This document shows, piece by piece, positions 26,675 to 36,020 of a stretch of 64,000 nt of DNA. Position 1 is the first letter of the stretch. Every line of letters begins with the position of its first letter. Source of the stretch: DAIDKA01 sp049792815 (GTDB lineage: Bacteria > Pseudomonadota > Gammaproteobacteria > Steroidobacterales > Steroidobacteraceae). The position numbers and the translations under genes were made by a program. Under the pieces are notes generated by a model. That model did no database searches. It was not told where the DNA came from and worked only from the letters and a program-made list of their open reading frames with translations. The stretch covers positions 13,648 to 77,647 of the forward strand of contig JBARBG010000057.1 in the NCBI GenBank assembly GCA_049792815.1, given 5' to 3'.

Positions 26675-27342
26675 CGCTGTTTCACGGCGCTTGCCGCCGG
26701 CTGGCACATGTAGCTGAGCAGCTGCGCGGCCACCGGCGGCTGCTGGCAGCGCACGCTGATGCCGGCCGAGAAGGTGGTGATGGTCTGGATAGCTGCCGGC
26801 AAGGGCCCCAGCACCTGGATACCGGCGACGTTCAGCAGTTCACTGAGCTGCTGGAAGCCCAGCGCCGCCTGCCCGCCGGCCACCAGCGACCCCACCGGAA
26901 TGCCCGGCGGCGGCACGACAATGCGCGGCCTCACGCTCTCGAGTATGCCCCAGCGCGCGAACAGTTTTTCAAGGTACACGCCACTGGGGCCGGTCGAGTA
27001 GCTCAGCGAGCCTGCTGACTCCACCGCTGCTTTCACCGCCGCCTCCGTGCTGACATCGGGCCGGGGCGCGCCGCTTTTCACCGCGATGGCCACGCCGGAT
27101 CTGACCAGGTCCACGCGTCCGGCGCGCAGCGCTGCGGCGGCGATGAGCTTGTCGATCGCGGTATCGGCCAGCACCACCACATCCGCATCCTCACCGGCCT
27201 GAATGCGCTTGGCGACTTCAACGCCCCCGGCCGCCTCGGCCGCCACGGGTTGGCCGCTCTGGGCCGTGAAGCCGCGGATGAGTTCGGCCAGCACTTCGCG
27301 GGTGGCCATGGAAGACAGCAGTTTCAGTGGCGGCGGCGTCAT
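26653..27342 (-). CDS. ModA-like substrate-binding protein without signal peptide
   Basis: A 229-residue protein of the molybdate-type periplasmic binding protein class II fold. Recognisable stretches are LKLLSSMATREVLAELIRGFTAQSG at the N terminus, AGEDADVVVLADTAIDKLI, and SLSYSTGPSGVYLEKLFARWGI. It has no signal peptide, and none can be hidden upstream because the Omp85 gene stops 5 bp before the ATG at 27342. It may therefore be cytoplasmic, acting as a ligand sensor or scavenger rather than a transporter subunit. No permease or ATPase genes are adjacent, and molybdate as ligand is not certain. It is probably cotranscribed with the preceding outer-membrane gene. Confidence 0.78.
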   Translation of the reverse strand: MTPPPLKLLSSMATREVLAELIRGFTAQSGQPVAAEAAGGVEVAKRIQAGEDADVVVLADTAIDKLIAAAALRAGRVDLVRSGVAIAVKSGAPRPDVSTEAAVKAAVESAGSLSYSTGPSGVYLEKLFARWGILESVRPRIVVPPPGIPVGSLVAGGQAALGFQQLSELLNVAGIQVLGPLPAAIQTITTFSAGISVRCQQPPVAAQLLSYMCQPAASAVKQRYGMEPA

Positions 27343-27347
27343 CGCGA

Positions 27348-28685
27348 TCAGAAGGGATAATTGATGCCGGTGAACACGGCCATCCCCTCGGTCCCGTAAC
27401 CGATGTCCACATACCCGACCACGGACGGCCGGGCAATGCCACGCACGCCCAGTCCAATGACCTTGTGCAGGCCCGAGAGCGGGTCCGTGCCCGTGTGCGA
27501 GGTGACCTCGCCCATGTCGATGAAGGGGGCCACTTCAATGTCGACGTGGCTGGCCGCCGCATCGAAGGAGAAGGCCCGGTGCCGCAGTTCGATGGTGGTG
27601 TCGAAGGAGTCGCGGTCGACGAAACGGCCCTGGCCGAAGCCGCGCAGCAGCTGCTCCCCGCCGATGTCGCTTTCGCCGCCGCCGATGCTGCTCAAGTCAA
27701 AGAACGGGATCCTGTGGCCGCTGGGCAGGTAACGCAGCGCCGCGTGCGCCGCGAGAATGGTGTCCGGAAGCACCGTAAGCGGCACAAAGGTGCGGGCATC
27801 CAGGCCCGCGACGCTGTAGATCGAATTGCTGATGGTGGCGTCATGGCCGTTGAGGCCGGCATAGGCCACCCACTGGGTGCCCCGCGATGGCATGCTCTGA
27901 TCATCGCGCGTGTCATAGACCAGGGCCACCTGGTTCAGCAGCTCGTTCGTGACGCCCAGGCCGTGCACATTGGGGTAACGCGACTCGATGGTCGGCACGC
28001 GCGTGAGCGTTCCCGGGGTGATCTCCATGCGCCGAAAGCGCAGGGTGTACTGCAGCTGCCAGGTATGGTTGAGGTTGTAGCCGATCTGCCCCTGCCCGAG
28101 CAGCTGCGAGGCGGTGTAGTTGGTGACATTGCCTTCCAGCGAACTATTGCCAAGGCCGTAATAGCGCCCGACGCCGCTGCGATCGTAGATCAGGCTGGAA
28201 TCGTACGACCAGCGGCTCTCGCGCAGCCGGCCCTTTTGGAATTCGTAATCGAAGTCGCGCTCGACACGCTCCATGGAGCCTGCCACCACCGACCATTGCT
28301 GATCCAAAGACGGGTATTCGAAGATCCGGAAATGGCCGCCAACGCCAAAGTTCGGGTTGTAGATCAGGTCCGGGGCAATGATGCGGGTGATCTGGTGCGC
28401 GTCATTGGTACGCAGCCACACGGGCAGCACGCCCAGGGTCACGCCACTGTCAGGGTCCGCGCCGATTTCAGGCACCGGAATCAGGGGCCAGGTGGATACG
28501 TCGAACCAGCCACCGCTGGGGGTGGGTGCCGCCGGCAGCGGAGGGGGTGCTGCGGTCGGGGGGGTGTCCAGATCGGCGGCCCGTGCCCCCGGGACCAGGG
28601 CCAGGCCGGCGCCAAGCGCCAGGGCCAGCACATAGGTTTCTACCCCGTAGCGGCCGACCCGGCGAGTGCGCGAATTTATGCTCAA
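27348..28685 (-). CDS. Omp85/surface antigen D15 family outer-membrane protein
   Basis: A 445-residue protein: signal peptide, a short Pro-rich segment, then a 16-strand-type barrel of the bacterial surface antigen (Omp85) domain. Barrel features include LVYDTRDDQSMPSRGTQWVAYAG, the GGEQLLRGFGQGRF stretch of the conserved VRGF/Y-type loop, and the terminal VFTGINYPF with a final Phe. No POTRA domains are present, so this is a short patatin/D15-type barrel rather than BamA or TamA. The start is TTG at 28685, supported by GAGGT 6 bp upstream and by the signal peptide. The ModA-like gene follows 5 bp downstream. Confidence 0.82.
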   Translation of the reverse strand: MSINSRTRRVGRYGVETYVLALALGAGLALVPGARAADLDTPPTAAPPPLPAAPTPSGGWFDVSTWPLIPVPEIGADPDSGVTLGVLPVWLRTNDAHQITRIIAPDLIYNPNFGVGGHFRIFEYPSLDQQWSVVAGSMERVERDFDYEFQKGRLRESRWSYDSSLIYDRSGVGRYYGLGNSSLEGNVTNYTASQLLGQGQIGYNLNHTWQLQYTLRFRRMEITPGTLTRVPTIESRYPNVHGLGVTNELLNQVALVYDTRDDQSMPSRGTQWVAYAGLNGHDATISNSIYSVAGLDARTFVPLTVLPDTILAAHAALRYLPSGHRIPFFDLSSIGGGESDIGGEQLLRGFGQGRFVDRDSFDTTIELRHRAFSFDAAASHVDIEVAPFIDMGEVTSHTGTDPLSGLHKVIGLGVRGIARPSVVGYVDIGYGTEGMAVFTGINYPF

Positions 28686-28815
28686 GACTACCTCTGTATG
28701 CGGGGTATGAGGTGATCTTGCGGCCGCCCTCCTTCCGTCCCCTTAAGTCGAAGCGGTAATTCTAGTCGAACCGCAGCCGATACGCCCGGGCGAGAACCCG
28801 TGTCACAATGCACTT

Positions 28816-29370
28816 ATGGAAAAGACGTTCGTTTCCGCGGAGTCGCTGCTGCAGGACTCCCTTGCACTGGGAATGATGGTGGTACGCAGCGGCTACCGGC
28901 CGACGTTCCTGGTGGGCATGTGGCGGGGCGGCGCACCTATCGGCATCGCAGTGCAGGAAGTCCTGGATTATCACGACATTCCGACCGACCACATCGCCAT
29001 TCGTACCTCCGCCTACTACGGCATCGACAAGCAGGAGAAGACGGTGCGCGTACACGCCATCGACTACCTGGTGTCACGCCTGGACGCCGAAGACCGGCTG
29101 CTGCTGGTGGACGACGTCTTTGACTCCGGCCGCAGCCTCGAAGCCGTCATTGCGGAACTGCGGCGGCGCTGCCGGCGCAATCTCCCCGAAAACATCCGCA
29201 CCGCGACGGTGTATTACAAGCCCTCGCGCAACCGCAGTTCGCTCGTGCCCGACTTCTGTGTGCGCGAAGTGGAAGAGTGGCTGGTCTTCCCACACGAGCT
29301 GCAGGGACTGACGAGCGAGGAAATCCTGAAGAACAAGCCCGTCGGGGCCGATTTCCTGAATGGCAAGTGA
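28816..29370 (+). CDS. Phosphoribosyltransferase family protein
   Basis: A 184-residue type I phosphoribosyltransferase, resembling hypoxanthine/xanthine-type enzymes. The PRPP-binding loop is visible as LLLVDDVFDSGRSLEAVI, and the earlier VGMWRGGAPIGIAVQE segment matches the PPi-binding turn of the fold. The C terminus (LVPDFCVREVEEWLVFPHEL) matches the WIVFPWE-type motif seen in this family. It probably salvages a purine, but some members act as regulators. It is divergent from the Omp85 gene and convergent with slyX, with 22 bp between the stops. Confidence 0.87.
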   Translation: MEKTFVSAESLLQDSLALGMMVVRSGYRPTFLVGMWRGGAPIGIAVQEVLDYHDIPTDHIAIRTSAYYGIDKQEKTVRVHAIDYLVSRLDAEDRLLLVDDVFDSGRSLEAVIAELRRRCRRNLPENIRTATVYYKPSRNRSSLVPDFCVREVEEWLVFPHELQGLTSEEILKNKPVGADFLNGK

Positions 29371-29392
29371 TCGCTGAAGGACAAGCGCTTAC

Positions 29393-29599
29393 TCAATAGT
29401 GCGGTGGCCGCTCATCCTCGGGGCGCCGCGCACTTTCCGTGCTCTGGCGTGCGTCGAGCTTCTCGGCCAGCACCCGCAGGCCCTCGCGCAATCCTTCCAG
29501 TTCCTTGTGCTGGCGATAGACCACATCACTGAGCTCGGCGTTGGCCCGCTCCAGGAAAGCCAGCTTCAGTTCTAGGCGTTCTAGGGTGTCCTCATCCAT
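29393..29599 (-). CDS. slyX: SlyX family protein
   Basis: A 68-residue SlyX homologue: a short coiled-coil (LERLELKLAFLERANAELSDVVYRQHKELEGLREGLRVLAEKL) with a basic, Pro-containing tail ending in RPPHY, as usual for the family. The function of SlyX is unclear. It follows the histidine kinase gene with a 3-bp gap on the same strand and so may be the last gene of the long exporter operon, or it may have its own promoter inside the kinase gene. Confidence 0.9.
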   Translation of the reverse strand: MDEDTLERLELKLAFLERANAELSDVVYRQHKELEGLREGLRVLAEKLDARQSTESARRPEDERPPHY

Positions 29600-29602
29600 G
29601 GC

Positions 29603-30913
29603 CTAGGGATGATACCCCGGAAGGGTCAGCAGGACGCTCAGTCCCCCGCCCTCGCGATTGCTGAGCCGCAGGCTCCCGCCATGCGCCTCGGTTATTTCAC
29701 GGCACAGCGCCAGCCCCAGGCCGGTGCCATCGTGCTTGGTGGAATAAAAGGGCAACAGCGCCTGTGCCAGCACTACCTCCGTCATACCGTGACCGCGATC
29801 GAGCACTTCGATGCGCTGTTCCTCGGCCGTCTGCTGGACCTTGATGCTGATCTGTTCCGGGTCACCCCCGGCCTCATGCGCATTCTTCAGAACATTGATC
29901 AGCGCCTGCTCCAGCTGCAGTCGATCAAACCATCCGGACTCCTGAGGCAACGGTCCCGCAACCGCGAATGACTGCTGCCGCGCCAGGTCCTCGACCAGCT
30001 CCGTCCACCCGACCCGGGCGGGTCGCGGCGTGGGCAGGCGCGAGATGGCGGCATAGCCGGCGACGAACTGATGCAGGTGGGCCGCGCGTTCGCGGATCGC
30101 CGCAAACACGTCCACCAGCGTGGTGGAGTCGCCGCGCCGCAGCATTTCGCGGCCGGTATCGGCCATGGAGGCAATCGGCGCCAATGAATTATTGAGTTCG
30201 TGACTCACGACGCGAATCAGCTTTTTCCAGGTCGCCACTTCCTGGCGTGACAGCTCGCGGGTCAGGGTCTTCAAGAGGAACAGCCGATGCCGCTGTCCCT
30301 GCAGCGTGAAGGCGCGCTGCGCGAGGCTGAAGGTCTCATCCGCATCGGCGATCCGCGTTGAAAACAGGCAATCTCCGCCACTGGTGATGGCCTCGCGCAG
30401 CGCCATGGGCGCCGCTTCAAGAATCGTCGCGAAGTCTGCGCCCAGCAGTGAACGGCCCTCATTAAGCAGATGGCGCGCCGCGATATTGCCGTACACGACC
30501 CGCTGATGCGGATCGACCAGCACCAGCGCAACCGGCGAATGCTGGGTTACCGTATCGAGCAGCAACTCGCGCTGCACCAGGTGGGCGCGCTGGGTGCGCA
30601 GCGCACCGCCCAGTTCATTGTTCGTGCGCAGCAGGTCGCCGAGTTCATCGTTGCGATCCACCACCAGCGAGACGCTGAAATCTCCATCGCCGTAGCAGGC
30701 GATACTGGTCTGCATGGCACGCAGCACGCGGTGCACGGGCCTCACGGCGCGGCGCGCGGCCAGCAGCGCCGGAACCAGCGCCACAGCGGCGGCAATCGGC
30801 ATCAGGAACCACGGGCCCTTGAAGTACTGGGTGAGAATGACGCCGACGGCCCCACTGACCAGCATCATCGCGAAGATGAGCAGAGCCAGTCTTGTATCGA
30901 GGCTGATTCTCAT
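29603..30913 (-). CDS. NtrY-like sensor histidine kinase
   Basis: A 436-residue membrane kinase. Two membrane segments lie in residues 8-52 with almost no periplasmic loop, followed by a HAMP-like linker (about 55-112), a PAS domain (about 115-215), and a kinase core. The phosphorylated His238 lies in RVVSHELNNSLAPIASMA, the N box in ALINVLKNAHEAGG, and the G boxes in RGHGMTEV and HDGTGLGLAL. The HELNNSL signature is of the NtrB/NtrY class, which works with sigma-54 response regulators, here encoded 11 bp upstream. The short loop between the membrane helices suggests that it senses a signal in the membrane or via the transporter (inference). Confidence 0.92.
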   Translation of the reverse strand: MRISLDTRLALLIFAMMLVSGAVGVILTQYFKGPWFLMPIAAAVALVPALLAARRAVRPVHRVLRAMQTSIACYGDGDFSVSLVVDRNDELGDLLRTNNELGGALRTQRAHLVQRELLLDTVTQHSPVALVLVDPHQRVVYGNIAARHLLNEGRSLLGADFATILEAAPMALREAITSGGDCLFSTRIADADETFSLAQRAFTLQGQRHRLFLLKTLTRELSRQEVATWKKLIRVVSHELNNSLAPIASMADTGREMLRRGDSTTLVDVFAAIRERAAHLHQFVAGYAAISRLPTPRPARVGWTELVEDLARQQSFAVAGPLPQESGWFDRLQLEQALINVLKNAHEAGGDPEQISIKVQQTAEEQRIEVLDRGHGMTEVVLAQALLPFYSTKHDGTGLGLALCREITEAHGGSLRLSNREGGGLSVLLTLPGYHP

Positions 30914-30924
30914 GATGCGCCCGC

Positions 30925-32268
30925 TCAGGAACGCATGCCCAGTCGTTCCATGCGCCGGTACAGGGCCTGACGCGACAGTCCCAGGGAGGCTGCCGCGCGC
31001 GACACATTGCCGCCTGCGGCCCTCAGGCTGGCCTCGATCGCCGTCCGGTTCAGGCCTTCCTCCTCGCTCGGTCCCTGGGTCTTTGGCGTCGGCAGGTTCA
31101 GATCCGCTGCCTGCACCTGCCTGCCGCTGACCAAGAGCCGCGCCCGTTCCACCACATTGCGCAGTTCACGCACATTGCCCGGCCATGAATGCTGTAGCAG
31201 CGCCTGGCGCGCCTCGTCGCTCAAGCTCAGGTCCGCCCCCAGGAAGTGCTGTGCCAGGGGCAGGATGTCGGCGGTGCGCGCAGCCAGCGCCGGCAGCGCG
31301 ATTTCGATGGTGTTCAACCGGTAGTACAGATCTTCACGAAACTGGCCCTGCTGAATTCTCTGCGGCAATTCGGCGTTGGTGGCGCTGATCACCCGCACGC
31401 GGGTCGAACGGGTGCGGCTCGACCCCAGCGGTTCGAACTGCCCCGATTCCAGCACCCGCAGCAGTTTCACCTGGCCCGGCAGCGGCAGATTGCCGATCTC
31501 GTCCAGGAACAGCGTGCCGCCATCGGCGGATTCAAAGCGTCCCACGCGGGCGCGGTTGGCGCCGGTGTAAGCGCCCGCCTCGGCGCCGAACAGTTCCGCC
31601 TCGATCAGATCGGCGGGCAAGGCCCCGCAGTTGACGGCGATGAACGGACCGGTGCGAACCGACGAATTGGCGTGCACGATGGCCGCGATGCGCTCCTTGC
31701 CTGAGCCATTGGGTCCAGTGATCAGCACCGGCACTTCCGCGCGGGCGACCCGGCACGCCAGCTCCACGGCGGCCTCCATGGCCCGGGATTCGTACACCAC
31801 GCCGCGCAGGTCATAGGTCTTCGCCAGCCGCGCGCGCTGCTGCTCGCGTTCGCGATGCAGGCGCGCAGTCTCACGCATGCTCTGCGACAGTTCCAGCAGG
31901 TTCTCCACTGCCGCCAGCAAGCGGTCATTGTCCCAGGGCTTGGCTATGTAGTCCGCGGCGCCCAATTTCACCAGTTGCACGGCGGACTCCAGGTGGGTCC
32001 AGGCGGTGAGCAGGATGACGGGCAGGTCCGGATGCCGGGCGCGGATGTCGCGGAACAGCGCGACGCCTTCCTGACCGGAGGTAGTGTCGGCACTGAAATT
32101 CATGTCGGCGATGACCAGATCGACACTGATCCTGGCCAGGACGGCGAGCCCGGCATCAGGGGATGCGGCCGTCAGGGTGGTGATGTCATGCAGCCCGAAC
32201 AGCAGGCTCAAGGCTGTGCCGACTGCCGGGTTGTCATCGATCACCAGGACCGTGCGCATGAGCGACAT
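30925..32268 (-). CDS. Sigma-54-dependent response regulator (NtrC family)
   Basis: A 447-residue activator with a receiver domain (phosphorylation at Asp55 in LVIADMNFS, Lys in YIAKPWDND), an AAA+ domain (Walker A GPNGSGKE, Walker [11 protein letters not shown]), and a C-terminal Fis-type helix-turn-helix ([20 protein letters not shown]). The sigma-54 contact loop reads GAYTGA in place of the more usual GAFTGA, a tolerated change. It pairs with the kinase gene just downstream. A sigma-54 promoter with upstream palindromic repeats precedes the first gene of the exporter operon, so this protein is the likely activator of the operon that contains it. Confidence 0.93.
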   Translation of the reverse strand: MSLMRTVLVIDDNPAVGTALSLLFGLHDITTLTAASPDAGLAVLARISVDLVIADMNFSADTTSGQEGVALFRDIRARHPDLPVILLTAWTHLESAVQLVKLGAADYIAKPWDNDRLLAAVENLLELSQSMRETARLHREREQQRARLAKTYDLRGVVYESRAMEAAVELACRVARAEVPVLITGPNGSGKERIAAIVHANSSVRTGPFIAVNCGALPADLIEAELFGAEAGAYTGANRARVGRFESADGGTLFLDEIGNLPLPGQVKLLRVLESGQFEPLGSSRTRSTRVRVISATNAELPQRIQQGQFREDLYYRLNTIEIALPALAARTADILPLAQHFLGADLSLSDEARQALLQHSWPGNVRELRNVVERARLLVSGRQVQAADLNLPTPKTQGPSEEEGLNRTAIEASLRAAGGNVSRAAASLGLSRQALYRRMERLGMRS

Positions 32269-32273
32269 GTTAG

Positions 32274-33401
32274 CTAGCTACCGGTGCGAAAGCGCGTCCA
32301 CATGCGCGTCCGCAGGCGCACGAAGGCATCGCTCCCCAGGCGCTCAGGGATCAGCCGCGCCGCCTGCGCGCCGCGCGGATAGATCGCGGCATTGGTGAGC
32401 TGAGCCTGCACCAGGGACTGCGAGGCGGCGTTGCCATTGGGAAAATGGATGGCGTTGGCGTTCTGCGCGGCAACTGCCGCGTCCATGAGGAAGTTGATGA
32501 AGCGGCGTGCATTGTCCGGATGCGGCGCATCGCTAACGATGGCCGCGGTGTCGATCCACATCACCGCGCCTTCGCGCGGGATGCTGTAGCCGATGGCGCG
32601 GTTGGCGCCCGCGATACGCACCCGTTCCCTGACCTGCTGGGCATCGCCGTTGCTGGCGATGATCAGGCACAGGTCCCCTTCAGCCAGCTGTGCCACCAGC
32701 GAATCGCTGCCGATCTTGCGGATATAGGGCCGCACCGCCATCAGCGCCGCCCCCGCGCGCTCCAGCACCTTGGGATCCTCGCTGTCGGGCTTCTCGCCCA
32801 GCCACGCCAGCACGCTGGCCACGATCACGGCGGGCGACTCGTACAGGCCGATGCCGCAGTCAGCGAAGTGCGCGGCGACTTTCGGATCAAACAGCATCGC
32901 CCAGCTGTCCACCGGCGCCTCATGAAAACGCGCGCGGATCTGCGCCTCGTCATAGGCAAAGCCGGTGATACCCCAGGCATAGACGACGGCGTGCGCGTTG
33001 CCCGGATCATGCCGCGCCAGTTCGCCCATGATCACCGGATCCATGTTGGCGAGATTCGGCAGCCGCGACTTGTCCAGCGGGCTGATCGCTCCGGCCTGCT
33101 GCAGCATCTGCAGGTAGGACGCGGAGGGAAAGACGACGTCGTACCCGGAATGTCCGGCCAGCAGCTTTGCCGCCAGTGTCTCGTTGGAGTCGAAGACGCT
33201 GTAGTGGACGAGGATGCCGGTTTGCGCCTGGAACTGCTTCAGAACCTCCGGCTTGATGTAGTCATACCAGTTGTAGACGTTTACGACTTGCCCACCGCCA
33301 TTGGCAGTAGCAGCGGTATGCGAGGCAGTGGACCCACTGCAGCCGCCCAGCAGCGCGCCGAGCAATCCGAGCATGATGGGCGCGATACGCATGGACGCCA
33401 T
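32274..33401 (-). CDS. PotF-like polyamine/peptide-binding lipoprotein, orphan
   Basis: A 375-residue periplasmic binding protein of the PotD/PotF family with a lipobox (LLGALLGGC), so tethered to a membrane. The PotF signature is visible: VVNVYNWYDYIKPEVLKQFQAQTG, LLAGHSGYDVVFPSASYL, VVYAWGITGFAYDEAQ, and MWIDTAAIVSDAPHPDNARRFINFL. No uptake permeases or ATPase of the Pot type are present: it lies between exporter permeases and the two-component genes (5 bp before the response regulator). It may deliver a ligand signal to the kinase or bind the exported compound; both are inference. Conservation of the fold suggests a polyamine-like or organic cation ligand. Confidence 0.82.
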   Translation of the reverse strand: MASMRIAPIMLGLLGALLGGCSGSTASHTAATANGGGQVVNVYNWYDYIKPEVLKQFQAQTGILVHYSVFDSNETLAAKLLAGHSGYDVVFPSASYLQMLQQAGAISPLDKSRLPNLANMDPVIMGELARHDPGNAHAVVYAWGITGFAYDEAQIRARFHEAPVDSWAMLFDPKVAAHFADCGIGLYESPAVIVASVLAWLGEKPDSEDPKVLERAGAALMAVRPYIRKIGSDSLVAQLAEGDLCLIIASNGDAQQVRERVRIAGANRAIGYSIPREGAVMWIDTAAIVSDAPHPDNARRFINFLMDAAVAAQNANAIHFPNGNAASQSLVQAQLTNAAIYPRGAQAARLIPERLGSDAFVRLRTRMWTRFRTGS

Positions 33402-33422
33402 GGTAGCGGAATCTCGCCTCCC

Positions 33423-34640
33423 CTATAGATCGCGGATCGCCGCGGCCGGCGGAATGGCGGCGGCTCGAAAAGCCGGCCACAGCACTGCGACCTGGCTGAG
33501 CGCAAGTACGATGACTGCACCGACTGCAATGTAGCCCGGACTCATGCGGGTGAGTGTCAAGGTCTTCGCCAACCAGGTGTTGCCGGCCAGACCGATCGCG
33601 ATGCCAATTACGGCACCGGTTCCAGCAATCAGCAGGTTCTCGACCTGGAAATACCGCAGGATGTCCACGCGCCGCGCGCCCAGTGCGCGCCGCATGCCGA
33701 TCTGCCTGCGTCGCTGCGCCACCCAGTACAACACCAGCCCGACGATGCCGCAGGCGGTGACGGTTAGCAGCAAGGCACACAGGCCGCCCAAGAGTATGCT
33801 CAGGGAACGTTGGCTTTGATAAGCCCGCTCGCGAGTCTCCCGAAACGGGGTCACGCTCATGATGATGCGTCGCCGCGTCACGGCATAGAGCCGGTCGCGC
33901 ACTGCCCCCATCACCGTAGCGAGTTCGCCGGGACGAGTGCGCACCAGGTAGCTGGCATAGTTGCCGACGAACTGATGCGGCAGGAACATCGAGTTCTCAG
34001 GACTGGTCCCAAACTGGCTGAAGCTCGCCCAGGGTGACTGGGCCCGCTCCACGATGCCCACGACACGAATCGGAGCGGACGAATTTACGTAGACCACCTG
34101 ACCCAGGGCATCACCGGAAGGGAATAGCGTGCGGGCAAGACCGCGCGTGAGCACGACGCTGGGCGCGGTCTCATCATCACCCATGTGCAGTTCCTTGACC
34201 TCGCCCGCGCTGAACCAGCGCCCCGCGATCAGTTTGACGCCGTATACCGCCAGCCCGTGCTCATCGACAAAATATTCCGCGGTCGATGCCGTGGGCTGTT
34301 TTTGGTCCGGCTTGACGTTGATTCCAGTCACAAAGGCAGATCCGCCCAGCGGGAAGCCGTTCGTGGCCTCGGCATCCAACACCCCCGGCAGCGAGCGCAG
34401 CGCGGCGATATCCGCCGTGGTGCGCGCCTTCAGATCGTCAGGCTGTCCCACCCAGGTGTTATTCACGGAAAAGACATTTGACTCGTCCATGCCACTGGGG
34501 CGCGCCATCTGCTCGCGGTATTGCTGAATGACCGACAGGCAGTTGCAGACGATCGCCAGCGTCAGGGCGATCTGCAGACCGATCAGCAGGGCGCCAACCT
34601 TGTTGCGGCGCAGAGCTGAGAGAATCGGCAGGATTTCCAT
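33423..34640 (-). CDS. ABC exporter permease, FtsX/MacB type, B form, copy 3
   Basis: A 405-residue permease with one N-terminal membrane helix (EILPILSALRRNKVGALLIGLQIALTLAIV), a MacB-like periplasmic core of about 240 residues, and three C-terminal helices of the FtsX domain, with the cytoplasmic coupling stretch RRRQIGMRRALGARRVDILRYF. This is the B form: all three copies share the ME/DI(I/L)PIL start and the YWVAQRRRQIG-like segment. It pairs with the A form encoded 13 bp upstream. Type VII ABC transporters of this kind do mechanical work on periplasmic substrates with an ATPase, adaptor and TolC. The lipoprotein gene follows 21 bp downstream. Confidence 0.9.
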   Translation of the reverse strand: MEILPILSALRRNKVGALLIGLQIALTLAIVCNCLSVIQQYREQMARPSGMDESNVFSVNNTWVGQPDDLKARTTADIAALRSLPGVLDAEATNGFPLGGSAFVTGINVKPDQKQPTASTAEYFVDEHGLAVYGVKLIAGRWFSAGEVKELHMGDDETAPSVVLTRGLARTLFPSGDALGQVVYVNSSAPIRVVGIVERAQSPWASFSQFGTSPENSMFLPHQFVGNYASYLVRTRPGELATVMGAVRDRLYAVTRRRIIMSVTPFRETRERAYQSQRSLSILLGGLCALLLTVTACGIVGLVLYWVAQRRRQIGMRRALGARRVDILRYFQVENLLIAGTGAVIGIAIGLAGNTWLAKTLTLTRMSPGYIAVGAVIVLALSQVAVLWPAFRAAAIPPAAAIRDL

Positions 34641-34653
34641 GTCGTATCCCCTG

Positions 34654-35994
34654 CTACTGTGTTTTCAGCTGCCACGCCGGGTCCACGCGGCTGGCGCGCC
34701 AGACGGGGTAGAGCGCGGAGCACACCGTGGCACACACGGCAAGCACCACCGTAATCAGGATCATGCTGCCATTCAGGGAAGTGGCCAGACTCACGGCGCC
34801 GTTAGCGCCTGGGATCATGTGCAGCGCCCTCTGGCTGGCAAGTCCCGCAACCGTGAGCCCCAGTCCCAACACCCCTCCGGGCACGCCCACGACCGCCGTT
34901 TCAATCAGACACTGCACACTGATGTCCCACCGGGACGCACCCATGGCACGCCGTACGCCCAGTTCCCCCGCACGTCCTGAGAACCGGGCCAGCATCAGGC
35001 CGGCGGCATTGGTGAGGCAGACAAACAGGAATCCGAATGCCACCACGCTGCTCACGCGCAACGTATTCGGGACCGAGATCTCCAGGGCCATCCACTGATG
35101 CACATCGCGCAATTCCACCCAGGGCGGCCAGTGGAAGCGCCCCAGTTGGCGCTGCTGCGCAGCGTAGTTGTACAGGAATGCCTTGTAGGCGCGCGCCGCC
35201 GCTGCGGTTGGCAGTTCCACCCAGAACTGCAGCCAGATGCAACCTGAGGCGAGCTGGCCCTCCCAGCCGGGGCCAGGGCGGGCATTGCACATGATGGTGC
35301 CGCCGGCCTGCATCTGCCGGGCAATGGCGAGGGAGAAAGGCACGAACACATCCTCGGCATCGGCAAGTCCGCCGTTGCGCTGTCCCTGGGTCAGATCGTA
35401 GTAGTGCGGCACGGGGTTCCAGGCATCGATGACGCCGACGATCCGATAGTCGTGATCGCTCAGGCTGAGGGTTTTGCCGACCGGGTTGTCGTGGGGAAAC
35501 AGTCGGTCCGCCAGCTTGGAACTCAGCACCACGACATTGGTTGCGCCTCGATCGTCGGCCGCAGTCCAAGGACCTCCCTGGCGGAATGGCACCTCGAACA
35601 TTTGAAAGAAATCGGCATAGGCGGCACGGCCGCCGACCGGAAAGGGAACTCCATCGGAGCCCACCGCATCCAGCGAGACGCTATACATCGCGCTCTGGCG
35701 TACCGCCCGGTGCGCCTTCATGAGCGCCATGGCATCGGGGTAGGAGATCTGATCCTGCAACTTATAGCCTGCAGTCGTGGCGCCTGGTCGGGTCGGTGGT
35801 CCCCAGGCGTCGATCTGCGGCACGAACAGCTGCGCCGACTTGTCCGGAATGGGATCAACGGCGATGGCCCGCAAGGTGGTCAGCACCGTCATGGATGCGC
35901 CGATGCCGAAACCGACGACCGTCACCATCAGCGTCGTGAGGGCCACGTTGCGCTTGAGGCTGCGGAGCGCCAGTTCGAAGTAGTAGTTGAACAT
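34654..35994 (-). CDS. ABC exporter permease, FtsX/MacB type, A form, copy 3
   Basis: A 446-residue permease beginning MFNYYFELALRSLKRNVALT. The A form is marked by DPIPDKSAQLFVPQIDAWGP after the first helix, RDFFxMFEVPF-type and VVVLSSKLADRLFP segments in the periplasmic core, LGRFHWPPWVELRDV before the last helices, and FSGRAGELGVRRAMGASRWDI as coupling segment. It ends in the shared LYPVWRASRVDPAWQLKTQ. I chose the ATG at 35994, with GGGAGG upstream; a longer frame in front of it is the overlapping end of the previous gene. It is the third A/B pair of the array. Confidence 0.9.
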   Translation of the reverse strand: MFNYYFELALRSLKRNVALTTLMVTVVGFGIGASMTVLTTLRAIAVDPIPDKSAQLFVPQIDAWGPPTRPGATTAGYKLQDQISYPDAMALMKAHRAVRQSAMYSVSLDAVGSDGVPFPVGGRAAYADFFQMFEVPFRQGGPWTAADDRGATNVVVLSSKLADRLFPHDNPVGKTLSLSDHDYRIVGVIDAWNPVPHYYDLTQGQRNGGLADAEDVFVPFSLAIARQMQAGGTIMCNARPGPGWEGQLASGCIWLQFWVELPTAAAARAYKAFLYNYAAQQRQLGRFHWPPWVELRDVHQWMALEISVPNTLRVSSVVAFGFLFVCLTNAAGLMLARFSGRAGELGVRRAMGASRWDISVQCLIETAVVGVPGGVLGLGLTVAGLASQRALHMIPGANGAVSLATSLNGSMILITVVLAVCATVCSALYPVWRASRVDPAWQLKTQ

Positions 35995-36020
35995 CGCCCT
36001 CCCCTCGCGATTCTCCGGCG

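Noticed and set aside
27327..28715. Plus-strand open frame of 462 codons opposite the Omp85 gene
   Set aside because: No motif or signal peptide, and the minus-strand protein has a beta-barrel with a terminal Phe and conserved barrel motifs.
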